Assembly: GCA_017519885.1 (NCBI GenBank)
Contig: JAFWRO010000033.1
Coordinates: forward strand, 50,706 to 114,705
Direction of reading: 5' to 3'
From: Liminaster sp017519885
GTDB taxonomy: Bacteria; Bacteroidota; Bacteroidia; Bacteroidales; UBA3663
DNA length: 64,000 nt
The position numbers and the translations under genes were made by a program. Below, in pieces: positions 1-7,769 of the stretch (within the stretch, counting starts at the first letter, position 1; every line of letters begins with the position of its first letter). Under the pieces are notes generated by a model. That model searched no databases. It had not been told where the DNA came from and saw only the letters and a list, made by a program, of their open reading frames with translations.

Positions 1-2
1 TT

Positions 3-722
3 TACCGTAGCGATTCACCTTATAGAGCCAATTATGAAGTTATCAGGAGAATTTTAAGAGCACCCAAAAAACCCATATTACCATTACCAACCAGGCTGGG
101 ATACTCATTATCCTTCGTCGGACTCGGGGTATTCTTTGATGAACCAGAGGGAGAAGAACGTCTCGCAGCACAAATCGATGGCATCTATTATATTCTGAGT
201 GTCTGTGACGAGAATGATACTATTGAAAGGTATGCTATGGTAACCGTAAATCCGTCGGATTATAAGGGTGAGATCAATATCCCTGAGTATGTCGAATTCG
301 AAGGCAACAAGTATCTTGTGAATAGTATTTACGCTTCGGCTTTCGACGATAGCAGAGAATTGACTAAGGTGACCATCGCGAAAACAGTGGAGTATATCGG
401 CTTTGCTGCTTTTGCCCACACAGGCTTGACCTCAGTGGAAATTCCGGAAGGCGTGACATGGATCAATGGTTGTCTTTTCGCTGAATGCCATAATCTGCAG
501 TCGGTTACTATACCGAGCAGCGTGGAAGAAATTTCAGATTTCGCCTTCGATAATTGCACCAGCTTGAGAAAGATTGTCATAAGAAGGACTACTCCTCCGA
601 CTTTGGATGAAGACACATTCGATGGGGTCGATAAATCGAAGGTCACGATCTACATACCTAAGGGCAGCATGAAATACTATCAAAATAGCACGTGGAAAGA
701 CTTCAAACTCGTTGAAGAATGA
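3..722 (+). CDS. BspA-like leucine-rich repeat surface protein, 5' end outside the window
   Basis: The frame is open from the left edge to the stop at 722, so the gene probably starts before the window; the first internal ATG is at 237. From about 165 on, the protein reads as a BspA family member: a segment IDGIYYILS, then a beta segment KGEINIPEYVEFEGNKY, then LRR_5-type repeats such as LTKVTIAKTVEYIGFAAFAH and LQSVTIPSSVEEISDFAFDN. It ends with the family's closing block IYIPKGSMKYYQNSTWKDF. Such proteins are usually secreted or surface-attached adhesion-like proteins. The roughly 50 codons before IDGIYY do not resemble the family and are not a clear signal peptide, so the true start, or a frameshift there, is unresolved. 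Neighbouring genes give no functional clue. Confidence 0.7.
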   Translation, partial: YRSDSPYRANYEVIRRILRAPKKPILPLPTRLGYSLSFVGLGVFFDEPEGEERLAAQIDGIYYILSVCDENDTIERYAMVTVNPSDYKGEINIPEYVEFEGNKYLVNSIYASAFDDSRELTKVTIAKTVEYIGFAAFAHTGLTSVEIPEGVTWINGCLFAECHNLQSVTIPSSVEEISDFAFDNCTSLRKIVIRRTTPPTLDEDTFDGVDKSKVTIYIPKGSMKYYQNSTWKDFKLVEE

Positions 723-781
723 GGTTAATCTGCAAGAATAATATTTGAGAAAAAGCTTCTATATAACAACGATGTTTTAGG

Positions 782-923
782 GGTCGCTTCGCTCAAAATT
801 ATAAGAAAATTGATTTAAAAAATTATCAAAAGATGAACATCCAGAATAAAAAAACAATCATTCTGTCCCGTTTTTCTTATAATATTTTGATTTAATTTTT
901 CTATAATTTTGAGCTATGCGACC
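782..923. repeat. Long intergenic palindrome (MITE-like inverted repeat)
   Basis: The left arm (782 to about 834) begins GGTCGCTTCGCTCAAAATTA. The right arm (about 871 to 923) is its inverted copy and ends TAATTTTGAGCTATGCGACC. About 80% of 50 positions pair, around a 35-40 nt centre. There is no reading frame inside and no clear target-site duplication at the ends. It could be a non-autonomous insertion element or a very stable transcript-end structure. Confidence 0.6.
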
Positions 924-1199
924 GCTCTTGTTATTATCTGCTTTTGTTTTCGATTTCTCGAAATGGGCACTTCGCCCAAAAAAGACTATCAGGTCCCGAT
1001 GCTGGACGTAAGAGGCTCTACGGTTTTACCGGATTGAACGGATTATCTGCTTGACCGAACATAAGCCTATAAGGCTGGAGAGAACACAGGCGGGGATGGT
1101 AATCCCCGTGACGATGGACCAATGAAAGGAAACCCTGAAAGGGTGACAAGATCTTTCGCCCCTTCGGGGCTTTCTGTGCAAGTTGTTGCATTGCTAACG
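924..1199. other. Non-coding spacer with several small hairpins
   Basis: No gene is seen between the palindrome and the regulator's stop at 1200. The spacer holds a series of short perfect hairpins: GGGCACTTCGCCC near 965, CGGGGATGGTAATCCCCG near 1091, ACCCTGAAAGGGT near 1133 and GCCCCTTCGGGGC at 1158-1170. The last is the nearest structure downstream of the minus-strand regulator gene, but it has no U-run and is only a possible transcript end. Confidence 0.45.
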
Positions 1200-4112
1200 C
1201 TAGAAGCTGATGAGGAAGTCGACGAGGTTCTGGTCGGCGGAGAGGGAGAACTTGCGACGGAGACGGAGGCGGGCGCTTTCGACACCGCGGACGGAGAGGT
1301 TGGTGAAGGTGGCGATCTGCTTGGTGGAGAGATTGAGACGGAGGAGGGCGCAGAACTTCAGATCGCTGGAGGTGAGGGAGGGATAGCGCTCCTGGAGGTT
1401 GCGGAAGAAGTGCTCGTGGATGAGGTCGAAGTTCTTCTGGTATATGCTCCAGAACTCGAGGTTGCCTTCGGTCTGCTGGATGCGCTTGAGGAGGGCATTC
1501 ATCTCGCGTACCGAGATGTTGCCCTTCTTCTGTTCTTCCTGCATCGATTCGCGGAGGTTCTCGATGACCTTTTCCTTCGAGAAGACGTCCATGGCCAGGG
1601 TGGCGAGGTCCTTGGATTTGGTGGAGAGCTCGGTCTCGAGTATCTGACGCTGCTGTTGCGCTATACGCTGTTCCTGTTCGAGCATGATGATGCGCTGCTC
1701 GCGGCTCTCCTGCTCGTGCTGATGCTTCTGACGGAGGATGGCACGGCGTATGCTCCAACGCGCGTAGATCCAAGCCATGATGCCGATGACGCCCAGGAAA
1801 AGGAGGATGGACCACCAACGGAGATACCAAGGCTGGAGGACGCGGAAATGCAGCTGGAGCATGTCGAGGGTTTGACCGGTGGGACCAATCGCTTCGGCCT
1901 GGAGCGTGTAGGAGCCGGGCTTCAGGTTGTTGAGCGTCAGTTGCTGGTCGGTGGTGGGAATATCGCGGTGGGTACCTTTGGGAAGGGAATAACGGAAGGA
2001 AACGCCACGTCCGTTGTACTCGGGATAGGAAAAGAGGAGGTTGAGGTTGGGTTCGATGACGGGTTCTCCGCTGATGAGCGCCTGGTGCGGGATGTCATAC
2101 CGTTGGCCGTTGCTCTCGTTGAAGTAGGAAGTGGCGATGGCGATGCGAGGCTCGATGAGCGGGTGGTAACGACGGGCAGAGAAATCGTAACGCACAACGC
2201 CTCCCGACATGTTGAAATAGGCACAGTCGCCGCACTGATAGACGGTGGCGCATCTGTCGCCAGCCAGCATGCCGAGCGATGAGACGGGGATGTACTGGCG
2301 CAGACAGAGGCTGTCGGCCTGCTTGTCGATGAGGGCATAGCCCTTCTGACCAGCCAACCAAACGCCGTAGGTGCCTGCATCGGTGGCATTGTAGATATCC
2401 TGGGTATTGGCGAGGAGACGGTTGAGCGGGTCGTAAGGGACGATGCACTGCGACACGTCGTCGTAGGTGTAGAGCTGCTGTTCGTCGCTCAACACAATGC
2501 GTCCGAAGACCTTCATGACATGACAGGTGGAGGCGCCTCCTTCGTCGCTGCTGAGATGTTCGAAGGTGCGGAGGTGATCGACGGCTCGGAGGTCACGGTC
2601 GAGCGTGAGGCAAAAGAGACCTTTCTGCATATTGGCAGCCCAAATACGACCGACGTGATCGACCTCGAAATGACGAATGGGTGACGAGAACCCTTCGACC
2701 TCGTGACTGAAGGTCCAATTGCCCTGATGCTGGCGATAGACGCGCAGGACGTTGTAGGACGATTCGAGCAGGACATCCTGGTCCCAGATGCGGCATTGCT
2801 TGAGGCAAGTGCTGCTGGCATCGGTGTTGGGCACAGGAGTGAGCATGTAACCGTGATCGGCATCGACCATGAACGTGCTTCGGTTGCTGCCGAGGAACAA
2901 CTGACGGCCGATGCGGGTGATGTGCCAGTTCTGCCCTTCGGTGTCGGGGACGAGGGAAGCCTCTCCCCGACCCTCCCCCTTCGTGAAGGAAACGGGATCG
3001 GCATCGATAGGGATGTGGTAGAAGCCTTCGTTGGTGGCCATGAGAAGTTCGCCCTGATGGAGCAGCAGCCCGAAGACCGTGCCGATGGACTGATGGGCGG
3101 GCGAAGGCTTGAGGCAGGTGATGGGCATACCGCAATGGATGAGCGCGATGCCGTTGTCGAGACAGGCCCAGACGTTGTTGTCGGCATCGCAAAAGAGATT
3201 GAGCACGGAGTTGTTGACCAGTCCGTCGGCCACGTTGTAATGCCAAAGCAGTTTCCCGTTGAGGTCGAGGCCATAGATGCCATCGCGGATGGTGCCGATG
3301 ACAAGCGTGCTATCGCGAGTGATGACAGCACGGTTGATGGAAGCATGGCGCAGCTGCTCGTCGATGGAGGTACGATAGGGAATGGTGTGTCCCGTAGCGG
3401 GTCGATGCAGGAAGAGGGCAGCATTCTCGGTGCAGAGCAGCATATCGCCCGTAGTACGGAGCTGAAAACCTGCCACGATGCGACTGTCGTCATAGAGCGA
3501 GGGATGAATGGCCCGCACATAGTCGTGACCGTTGAAGCGGTAGTAGCCACCTTCGATGAGCTGAGCCCAAAACTGTCCGCCTATCAAGTGCAGGTAGAGC
3601 GGATGCTTGTCGGTGATGTTGATGGGGATGACGCTGCCCTGACCGTCGTTGGCGGTAGGGTTGTAACGGAAGATGGAGGCAAAGGTCTGGAAATAGATGT
3701 CGTCGCCCTGTTGCAGGATGAACCAGGGCTCCTCGAGTTCCATCGGGAAATCGCCGATGAGGGGACGAAGCGAAGTATAAACGAGTTGACCGAAGTCATC
3801 GCGTTCGAAGTAACCGAAGTCCTCGTAGGTGCCTACATAGATGCGGTTGCCCACTGCCTTGACAGAACGGATGATGGTATTGTCGGGTACGGAAACAGAC
3901 GACCATCGGTAGCCGTCGAAGGAGAGCAGACCCTTGTTGGTGGCGAAATAGACGGTACCATTGTAATCCTGCGAGCAGCTCCATACCTGCGAACCGGTGG
4001 AGAATCCGTAGTCGGTGGGCGTAAAGTTGGTGATGATGGGCCGAAAACCTGCTGCCTGCAGGGCCATAACGGCAGACAGAAGGGGCCAAAGGAGGAGGTG
4101 ACGGAGCTTCAT
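1200..4112 (-). CDS. SusR-like membrane-spanning sensor/regulator (beta-propeller, Y_Y_Y, LuxR-type HTH)
   Basis: This 970-residue protein has a signal/anchor segment (MKLRHLLLWPLLSAVMALQA) and a long periplasmic part of two-component-regulator propeller repeats, for example VWSCSQDYNGTVYFATNKGLL. A Y_Y_Y-type domain follows (SYTLQAEAIGPTGQ), then one membrane helix at about 767-785. A coiled coil (about 790-880) leads to a C-terminal GerE/LuxR-like helix-turn-helix (LSTKQIATFTNLSVRGVES, about 918-940). No histidine kinase or receiver domain is present, so it is a one-component transmembrane regulator like SusR and not a hybrid two-component system. It faces away from the susC operon and probably senses an oligosaccharide in the periplasm and activates that operon. 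The start codon at 4112 begins the signal segment. Confidence 0.85.
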   Translation of the reverse strand: MKLRHLLLWPLLSAVMALQAAGFRPIITNFTPTDYGFSTGSQVWSCSQDYNGTVYFATNKGLLSFDGYRWSSVSVPDNTIIRSVKAVGNRIYVGTYEDFGYFERDDFGQLVYTSLRPLIGDFPMELEEPWFILQQGDDIYFQTFASIFRYNPTANDGQGSVIPINITDKHPLYLHLIGGQFWAQLIEGGYYRFNGHDYVRAIHPSLYDDSRIVAGFQLRTTGDMLLCTENAALFLHRPATGHTIPYRTSIDEQLRHASINRAVITRDSTLVIGTIRDGIYGLDLNGKLLWHYNVADGLVNNSVLNLFCDADNNVWACLDNGIALIHCGMPITCLKPSPAHQSIGTVFGLLLHQGELLMATNEGFYHIPIDADPVSFTKGEGRGEASLVPDTEGQNWHITRIGRQLFLGSNRSTFMVDADHGYMLTPVPNTDASSTCLKQCRIWDQDVLLESSYNVLRVYRQHQGNWTFSHEVEGFSSPIRHFEVDHVGRIWAANMQKGLFCLTLDRDLRAVDHLRTFEHLSSDEGGASTCHVMKVFGRIVLSDEQQLYTYDDVSQCIVPYDPLNRLLANTQDIYNATDAGTYGVWLAGQKGYALIDKQADSLCLRQYIPVSSLGMLAGDRCATVYQCGDCAYFNMSGGVVRYDFSARRYHPLIEPRIAIATSYFNESNGQRYDIPHQALISGEPVIEPNLNLLFSYPEYNGRGVSFRYSLPKGTHRDIPTTDQQLTLNNLKPGSYTLQAEAIGPTGQTLDMLQLHFRVLQPWYLRWWSILLFLGVIGIMAWIYARWSIRRAILRQKHQHEQESREQRIIMLEQEQRIAQQQRQILETELSTKSKDLATLAMDVFSKEKVIENLRESMQEEQKKGNISVREMNALLKRIQQTEGNLEFWSIYQKNFDLIHEHFFRNLQERYPSLTSSDLKFCALLRLNLSTKQIATFTNLSVRGVESARLRLRRKFSLSADQNLVDFLISF

Positions 4113-4153
4113 GGCGAGTGACAGAATTTATAAATATGATGTATTTTCGGGGA

Positions 4154-4161
4154 CAAAGATA
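4154..4161 (-). promoter_or_regulatory. -7 element TATCTTTG for the SusR-like regulator
   Basis: A perfect Bacteroidetes -7 box TATCTTTG on the minus strand lies about 42 bp before the start codon at 4112. No good -33 TTTG is seen at the usual distance, as may be expected for a weakly expressed regulator. Confidence 0.5.
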
Positions 4162-4246
4162 AGAATAATTATTGAAACAAGAAAATTTTTTGCATATTTT
4201 TTTTCGATATTCAAGTCGATAATTGACAATAAGTTGCAAAAATGAA

Positions 4247-4295
4247 CGTAGTAAAAGCGTAGTGGGTGCAAGTTGTAGCGTAGTAGAATCGTAGT
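4247..4295 (+). promoter_or_regulatory. Four helically phased CGTAGT repeats, candidate operator of the susC operon
   Basis: CGTAGT occurs at 4247, 4258, 4279 and 4290, all in the same orientation, with start-to-start spacing of 11, 21 and 11 bp. All four sites lie on one face of the helix as two pairs. The array ends 6 bp before the -33 box of the susC promoter. This is where an activator site is expected, and the SusR-like regulator encoded next door is the obvious candidate to bind it. Confidence 0.6.
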
Positions 4296-4301
4296 GGAAA
4301 A

Positions 4302-4333
4302 TTTGGATGATATTTCGAAAGCGGTTACCTTTG
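4302..4333 (+). promoter_or_regulatory. Promoter of the susC-susD-GH144-GH3 operon
   Basis: TTTG at 4302-4305 and TACCTTTG at 4326-4333 are separated by 20 bp, the preferred spacing of primary-sigma promoters in Bacteroidetes. Transcription would start near 4340, about 370 nt before the susC start codon. Confidence 0.7.
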
Positions 4334-4366
4334 CAGCGAAAAATGAATCAAGATATGAAAAAAAAA

Positions 4367-4413
4367 CTTTGGAAGGTGTAGGGACTGCGTCCCCGGTGCT
4401 ACACTTTCCAAAG
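4367..4413 (+). repeat. Structured repeat element, copy 1 (reduced form) in the susC leader
   Basis: A stem pairs CTTTGGAAGGTGTAG (4367-4381) with CTACACTTTCCAAAG (4399-4413) and encloses a GGGAC-TGC-GTCCC hairpin. The outer stem corresponds to the GAAAGGTGTAG / CTACACCTTTC stem of two larger elements near 13158 and 16458. It is preceded by the same A-run plus ACTTT. It lacks the long inner hairpin of those copies. Confidence 0.6.
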
Positions 4414-4480
4414 AGAAAAAGTCCTCCTCAGGAGGAAGAAAAAAGGCTTCGCCAGAAAAAGCCATCCGGATCCTTGTTTA

Positions 4481-4520
4481 TAGCTAACGCTAGAAATCAT
4501 TGAGGAAATCTTTATGAAGA
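4481..4520 (-). pseudogene. Possible relic of a regulator C-terminus
   Basis: On the minus strand this stretch would encode a tail DFLNDF followed by a TAG stop. The SusR-like gene at 1200 ends in DFLISF with the same stop, and the 13 bases GCTAACGCTAGAA after and including the stop are identical in both places. About 22 of 28 aligned bases match. This may be a remnant of a duplicated regulator, or a recombination scar. The match is short, so the call is weak. Confidence 0.3.
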
Positions 4521-4713
4521 AATGGATGCCTGGTCAAGCACTTGTAGGGACAAACGATATTTCCACATTTGATTTCCTCCAAGATTTCTGCTCGAAGAGC
4601 ATAACAAAGTTTTCTTATCACGAATTAGTGAGTTGGAGATTAAACACACATCACTGAACAGGATATACAACCTATACATATATATATTAATAACCAACCA
4701 AATCCAATTAAGT

Positions 4714-7700
4714 ATGAAAAAGCAAACACTTGCATTATTGCTTGTCCTTGCTATGGTCCCCGTGTCGATGATGGCACAGAGCCTGGGCAAGGTGAAGGGT
4801 CGCGTGCTCGATGAGTTCGGCGAACCATTGCTGGGTGCTGTAGTACGCGTGGCAGGTACCGACATCGTGACCACCACTGACTATGACGGCAACTACGAAC
4901 TCGACGGTGTGGCTTCGGATGCCACATTGACCTGCTCCTACCTTGGCATGACGACAGAGAACGTGAAGGTCAAGGGCGGAACGATGAACATCAGCATGTC
5001 GCCCGACGTGCAGAACCTTGAGGAGACCGTGGTGATCGGTTACGGCGCTGCCAAGTCGAAGGACCTGACCGCACCCATCGAGACGGTGAAGGCATCGGAC
5101 ATCGTCAGCGTGCCTACCTCTTCGCCCATGGCAGCCTTGCAGGGCAAGGTTGCCGGTGTGAACATCGTGAACAGCGGTGTGCCTGGTGGCGGACCTACGG
5201 TGACCATCCGTGGTCTGGGTTCGTTCAGCAACACCACCCCACTCTACGTGGTGGATGGAATGTTCTACGACAACATCAACTTCCTTAACAACAGCGACAT
5301 CGAGGAGATGAGCATCATGAAGGATGCCAGCGCCAGCGCCATCTACGGTGTACGTGCCGCCAACGGTGTGGTGATCATCACCACGAAGAAAGGCAAGAAC
5401 AACGAACGCGCCAAGGTGTCGTACGACGGCTACGTAGGCATGCAGAAGGCCACCAACGTGCTCGAGATGAGCAATTCGAGCCAGTATGCACAGATGCTGC
5501 GTGAGAGCGAGGTTGCCGATTATCTGCCGATGCTGCAGGCCAGTGTGGCCAAGTACGGCGGCAACTTCGAGCAGAACCAGTACAACTCGGACACCGACTG
5601 GTACGACGAACTGCTTCGCACAGCCGTGATCACCAACCACAGCCTGAACATCAGCGGCGGTACCGACAAGGCCAACTACGGCGTGGGCATGAGCTACCTA
5701 TATCAGAACGGTATCATGGATGCCGACAACAACTATTCGCGCCTTAACTTCCGCGGCAACCTTGAGTACAAGGCCTTCAACTGGCTCACCGTGGGCATGA
5801 ACGGCGTGTTCAGCCAGAGCACCCAGGTACTGCCCAACAATGCAGCCTGGGAGCAGGCATTCAACATGCCCGGCATCTTCCCCGTGTATGACAAGACGAC
5901 CGCCGACATCTACACCGACGGCTATGCCAGCCCGAACACCATCGGCGTAAGCAACAACTTCTACAATCCAGTAGCCACCGCCGAGCTGTTCGATTCGCAG
6001 AACAAGAACTACCAGGTGCTGAGCAACTTCTATGCACAGTTCAACCTCATTCCTGAGAAGTTGAACTTCCGCACCAGCTACAGCTACGACTATTCGACCA
6101 CACGTGCCACGGCATTCACTCCCCAGTACTACCTGGGCACTGTGCAGCAGACTTCGACCACCAGCCTGACCAAGAGCGACAGCAACTTCAACAACTACGT
6201 ATGGGACAACACGATGACCTATACCGACCAGTGGGGCGACCATCGTTTGACCGCCATGCTCGGCACCTCATTGCGCCAGGAAAGCTATGATGGCCTTTGG
6301 GGCACCGCACAGAACGTACCCGAGGGACAGGACAGCTGGAAGTACCTCTCGCTGGGCGACAAGGAAGGCATCACCCTGGGTGACGGCGGTTTCCGCTACC
6401 GTGCCCTCTCCTACTTCGCACGTTTCAACTACAACTACGCCGACAAGTACCTGCTCATGGTAACCCTCCGCGAGGACGGCAGTTCGAAGTACAACGAGCC
6501 TTGGGGCTTCTTCCCCTCGGTAGGTGCAGCCTGGGTAATCACCAACGAGGACTTCATGAAGGACCAGGACCTCTTCCAGTACCTGAAGCTTCGTGCCAGC
6601 TGGGGCAAGCTCGGTAACGACAAGATTGCAGCCAGTGCAGGCTATGCAGCCAGCGCTACGGCACGTGCCGTATTCGGCACCAACAACGCCCTCGACGGCT
6701 ACATCAACGGTTCGACCTTCAGCTGGCTCAGCTGGGAGACCGTCAACGAGACCAACATCGGCTTAAACTTCACCACCGCCAACAACCACCTCACCGGTGA
6801 CATCGACTGGTACTATCGTCTGACCAGCGACGCCGTGATCAGCCCCGCACGCCCGATGCAGAACACCACCGTGGCAGGCAACTGGGCAGAGATCCTTAAC
6901 ATGGGTGTGGACATGACCCTGAACTGGAACCAGCGTCTCACCAAGGACTTCAGCTACCAGATCGGTGCCAACCTCGGCTGGCTTCACAATGAGGTGAAGA
7001 GCCTGAAGGACGGCGTGAGGCAGGTGCAGACCAACGGAAAGGTCTATCAGATCGTGGGCGAGAAGATGAACAGCTACTATGGCTACAAGGTGCTGGGCGT
7101 CTATCAGAATGCCGCCGAAGTGGCAGCCGACCCCGTGGCTGTTGCCAACGGCCTCGAGCCCGGTGACTTCCGCTATGAGGACGTGAACGGCGACAAGGTG
7201 ATCGACGGCAGCGACAAGCAAGCCCTGGGCAGCTACGTGCCCGACATCACCTACGGACTGAATGCAGCCGTACAGTGGCGCAACCTCGACTTTGCCATCA
7301 GCTTCTACGGCCAGGCAGGCGGCGAGCTCTGGAACCGCAAGCGCGCCCTGCGCTATGCAGCCCAGAACTTCAACTTCGACCTTGCACAGTACGAGAACCG
7401 CTGGCACGGCGAAGGAACGAGCAACAGCGATCCTTCGGCCAAGGCCCTGATGAAGAGCTGGAACGTAGGCGACAGCCAGAATGCCAGCTACTTCGTAGAG
7501 AGCGCCAACTACTTCCGTCTGCAGAACGTTGCGCTCGGCTATACGTTCAAGAACATCGAGATGGGCGGCTACACCCTGCCCAGCGCACGCGTCAGCCTTT
7601 CGGCCGACCGTCCATTCACCTGGTTCTCAGCCAACACCTTCTCGCCTGAGGTGAGCGATGCCGACGGTTGGGATTCGCAGGTCTATCCACTCTCCGCAAC

Positions 7701-7731
7701 CTATACCCTGGGTGTGCAGATTAACTTCTAA
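4714..7731 (+). CDS. SusC-family TonB-dependent outer-membrane transporter
   Basis: The 1005-residue protein imports oligosaccharides across the outer membrane using TonB energy, with the SusD-like lipoprotein as its lid. It has a signal peptide (MKKQTLALLLVLAMVPVSMMAQ), a CarboxypepD_reg-like domain (GRVLDEFGEPLLGAVVRV), the linker EETVVIGYG typical of SusC, and a plug with TIRGLGSF and DGMFYDNINF. A large barrel ends in an aromatic-rich strand (TYTLGVQINF). An upstream in-frame ATG at 4633 is rejected because it would put 27 non-signal residues before an evident signal peptide. It is the first gene of a four-gene operon. The substrate is inferred from the downstream enzymes to be a beta-1,2-glucan. 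Confidence 0.93.
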   Translation: MKKQTLALLLVLAMVPVSMMAQSLGKVKGRVLDEFGEPLLGAVVRVAGTDIVTTTDYDGNYELDGVASDATLTCSYLGMTTENVKVKGGTMNISMSPDVQNLEETVVIGYGAAKSKDLTAPIETVKASDIVSVPTSSPMAALQGKVAGVNIVNSGVPGGGPTVTIRGLGSFSNTTPLYVVDGMFYDNINFLNNSDIEEMSIMKDASASAIYGVRAANGVVIITTKKGKNNERAKVSYDGYVGMQKATNVLEMSNSSQYAQMLRESEVADYLPMLQASVAKYGGNFEQNQYNSDTDWYDELLRTAVITNHSLNISGGTDKANYGVGMSYLYQNGIMDADNNYSRLNFRGNLEYKAFNWLTVGMNGVFSQSTQVLPNNAAWEQAFNMPGIFPVYDKTTADIYTDGYASPNTIGVSNNFYNPVATAELFDSQNKNYQVLSNFYAQFNLIPEKLNFRTSYSYDYSTTRATAFTPQYYLGTVQQTSTTSLTKSDSNFNNYVWDNTMTYTDQWGDHRLTAMLGTSLRQESYDGLWGTAQNVPEGQDSWKYLSLGDKEGITLGDGGFRYRALSYFARFNYNYADKYLLMVTLREDGSSKYNEPWGFFPSVGAAWVITNEDFMKDQDLFQYLKLRASWGKLGNDKIAASAGYAASATARAVFGTNNALDGYINGSTFSWLSWETVNETNIGLNFTTANNHLTGDIDWYYRLTSDAVISPARPMQNTTVAGNWAEILNMGVDMTLNWNQRLTKDFSYQIGANLGWLHNEVKSLKDGVRQVQTNGKVYQIVGEKMNSYYGYKVLGVYQNAAEVAADPVAVANGLEPGDFRYEDVNGDKVIDGSDKQALGSYVPDITYGLNAAVQWRNLDFAISFYGQAGGELWNRKRALRYAAQNFNFDLAQYENRWHGEGTSNSDPSAKALMKSWNVGDSQNASYFVESANYFRLQNVALGYTFKNIEMGGYTLPSARVSLSADRPFTWFSANTFSPEVSDADGWDSQVYPLSATYTLGVQINF

Positions 7732-7769
7732 CCCATCACTCATTACCCATAACCCACAACCAACAAGTT

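Larger units (their letters stand above)
4113..4713. other. Divergent regulatory region and long susC leader
   Basis: This 600-base gap has no gene. From left to right it holds the minus-strand promoter of the regulator, four CGTAGT repeats, the susC promoter (4302-4333), the first structured repeat element (4367-4413), two more small hairpins (CCTCCTCAGGAGG near 4422 and GGCTT/AAGCC near 4447), a short relic resembling a regulator C-terminus (4481-4520), and one copy of the TATCACGAATT spacer repeat (4616-4639). The predicted susC transcript therefore carries a leader of about 370 nt. Confidence 0.7.

Noticed and set aside
1200..4112. Hybrid two-component system (HTCS) annotation
   Set aside because: After the membrane helix there is only a coiled coil and a LuxR-type HTH; no H-box, ATP-binding or receiver motifs are visible.
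1122..4121. Long plus-strand frames of 386 and 472 codons opposite the SusR-like regulator
   Set aside because: They are shadows of the minus-strand gene caused by its codon bias. They are highly acidic, lack any family motif, and have no signal or promoter, while the minus strand encodes clear propeller, Y_Y_Y and HTH domains.
4633..4713. Upstream start for susC giving 27 more residues
   Set aside because: The signal peptide begins at ATG 4714. The extra residues are polar and aromatic and overlap the leader.
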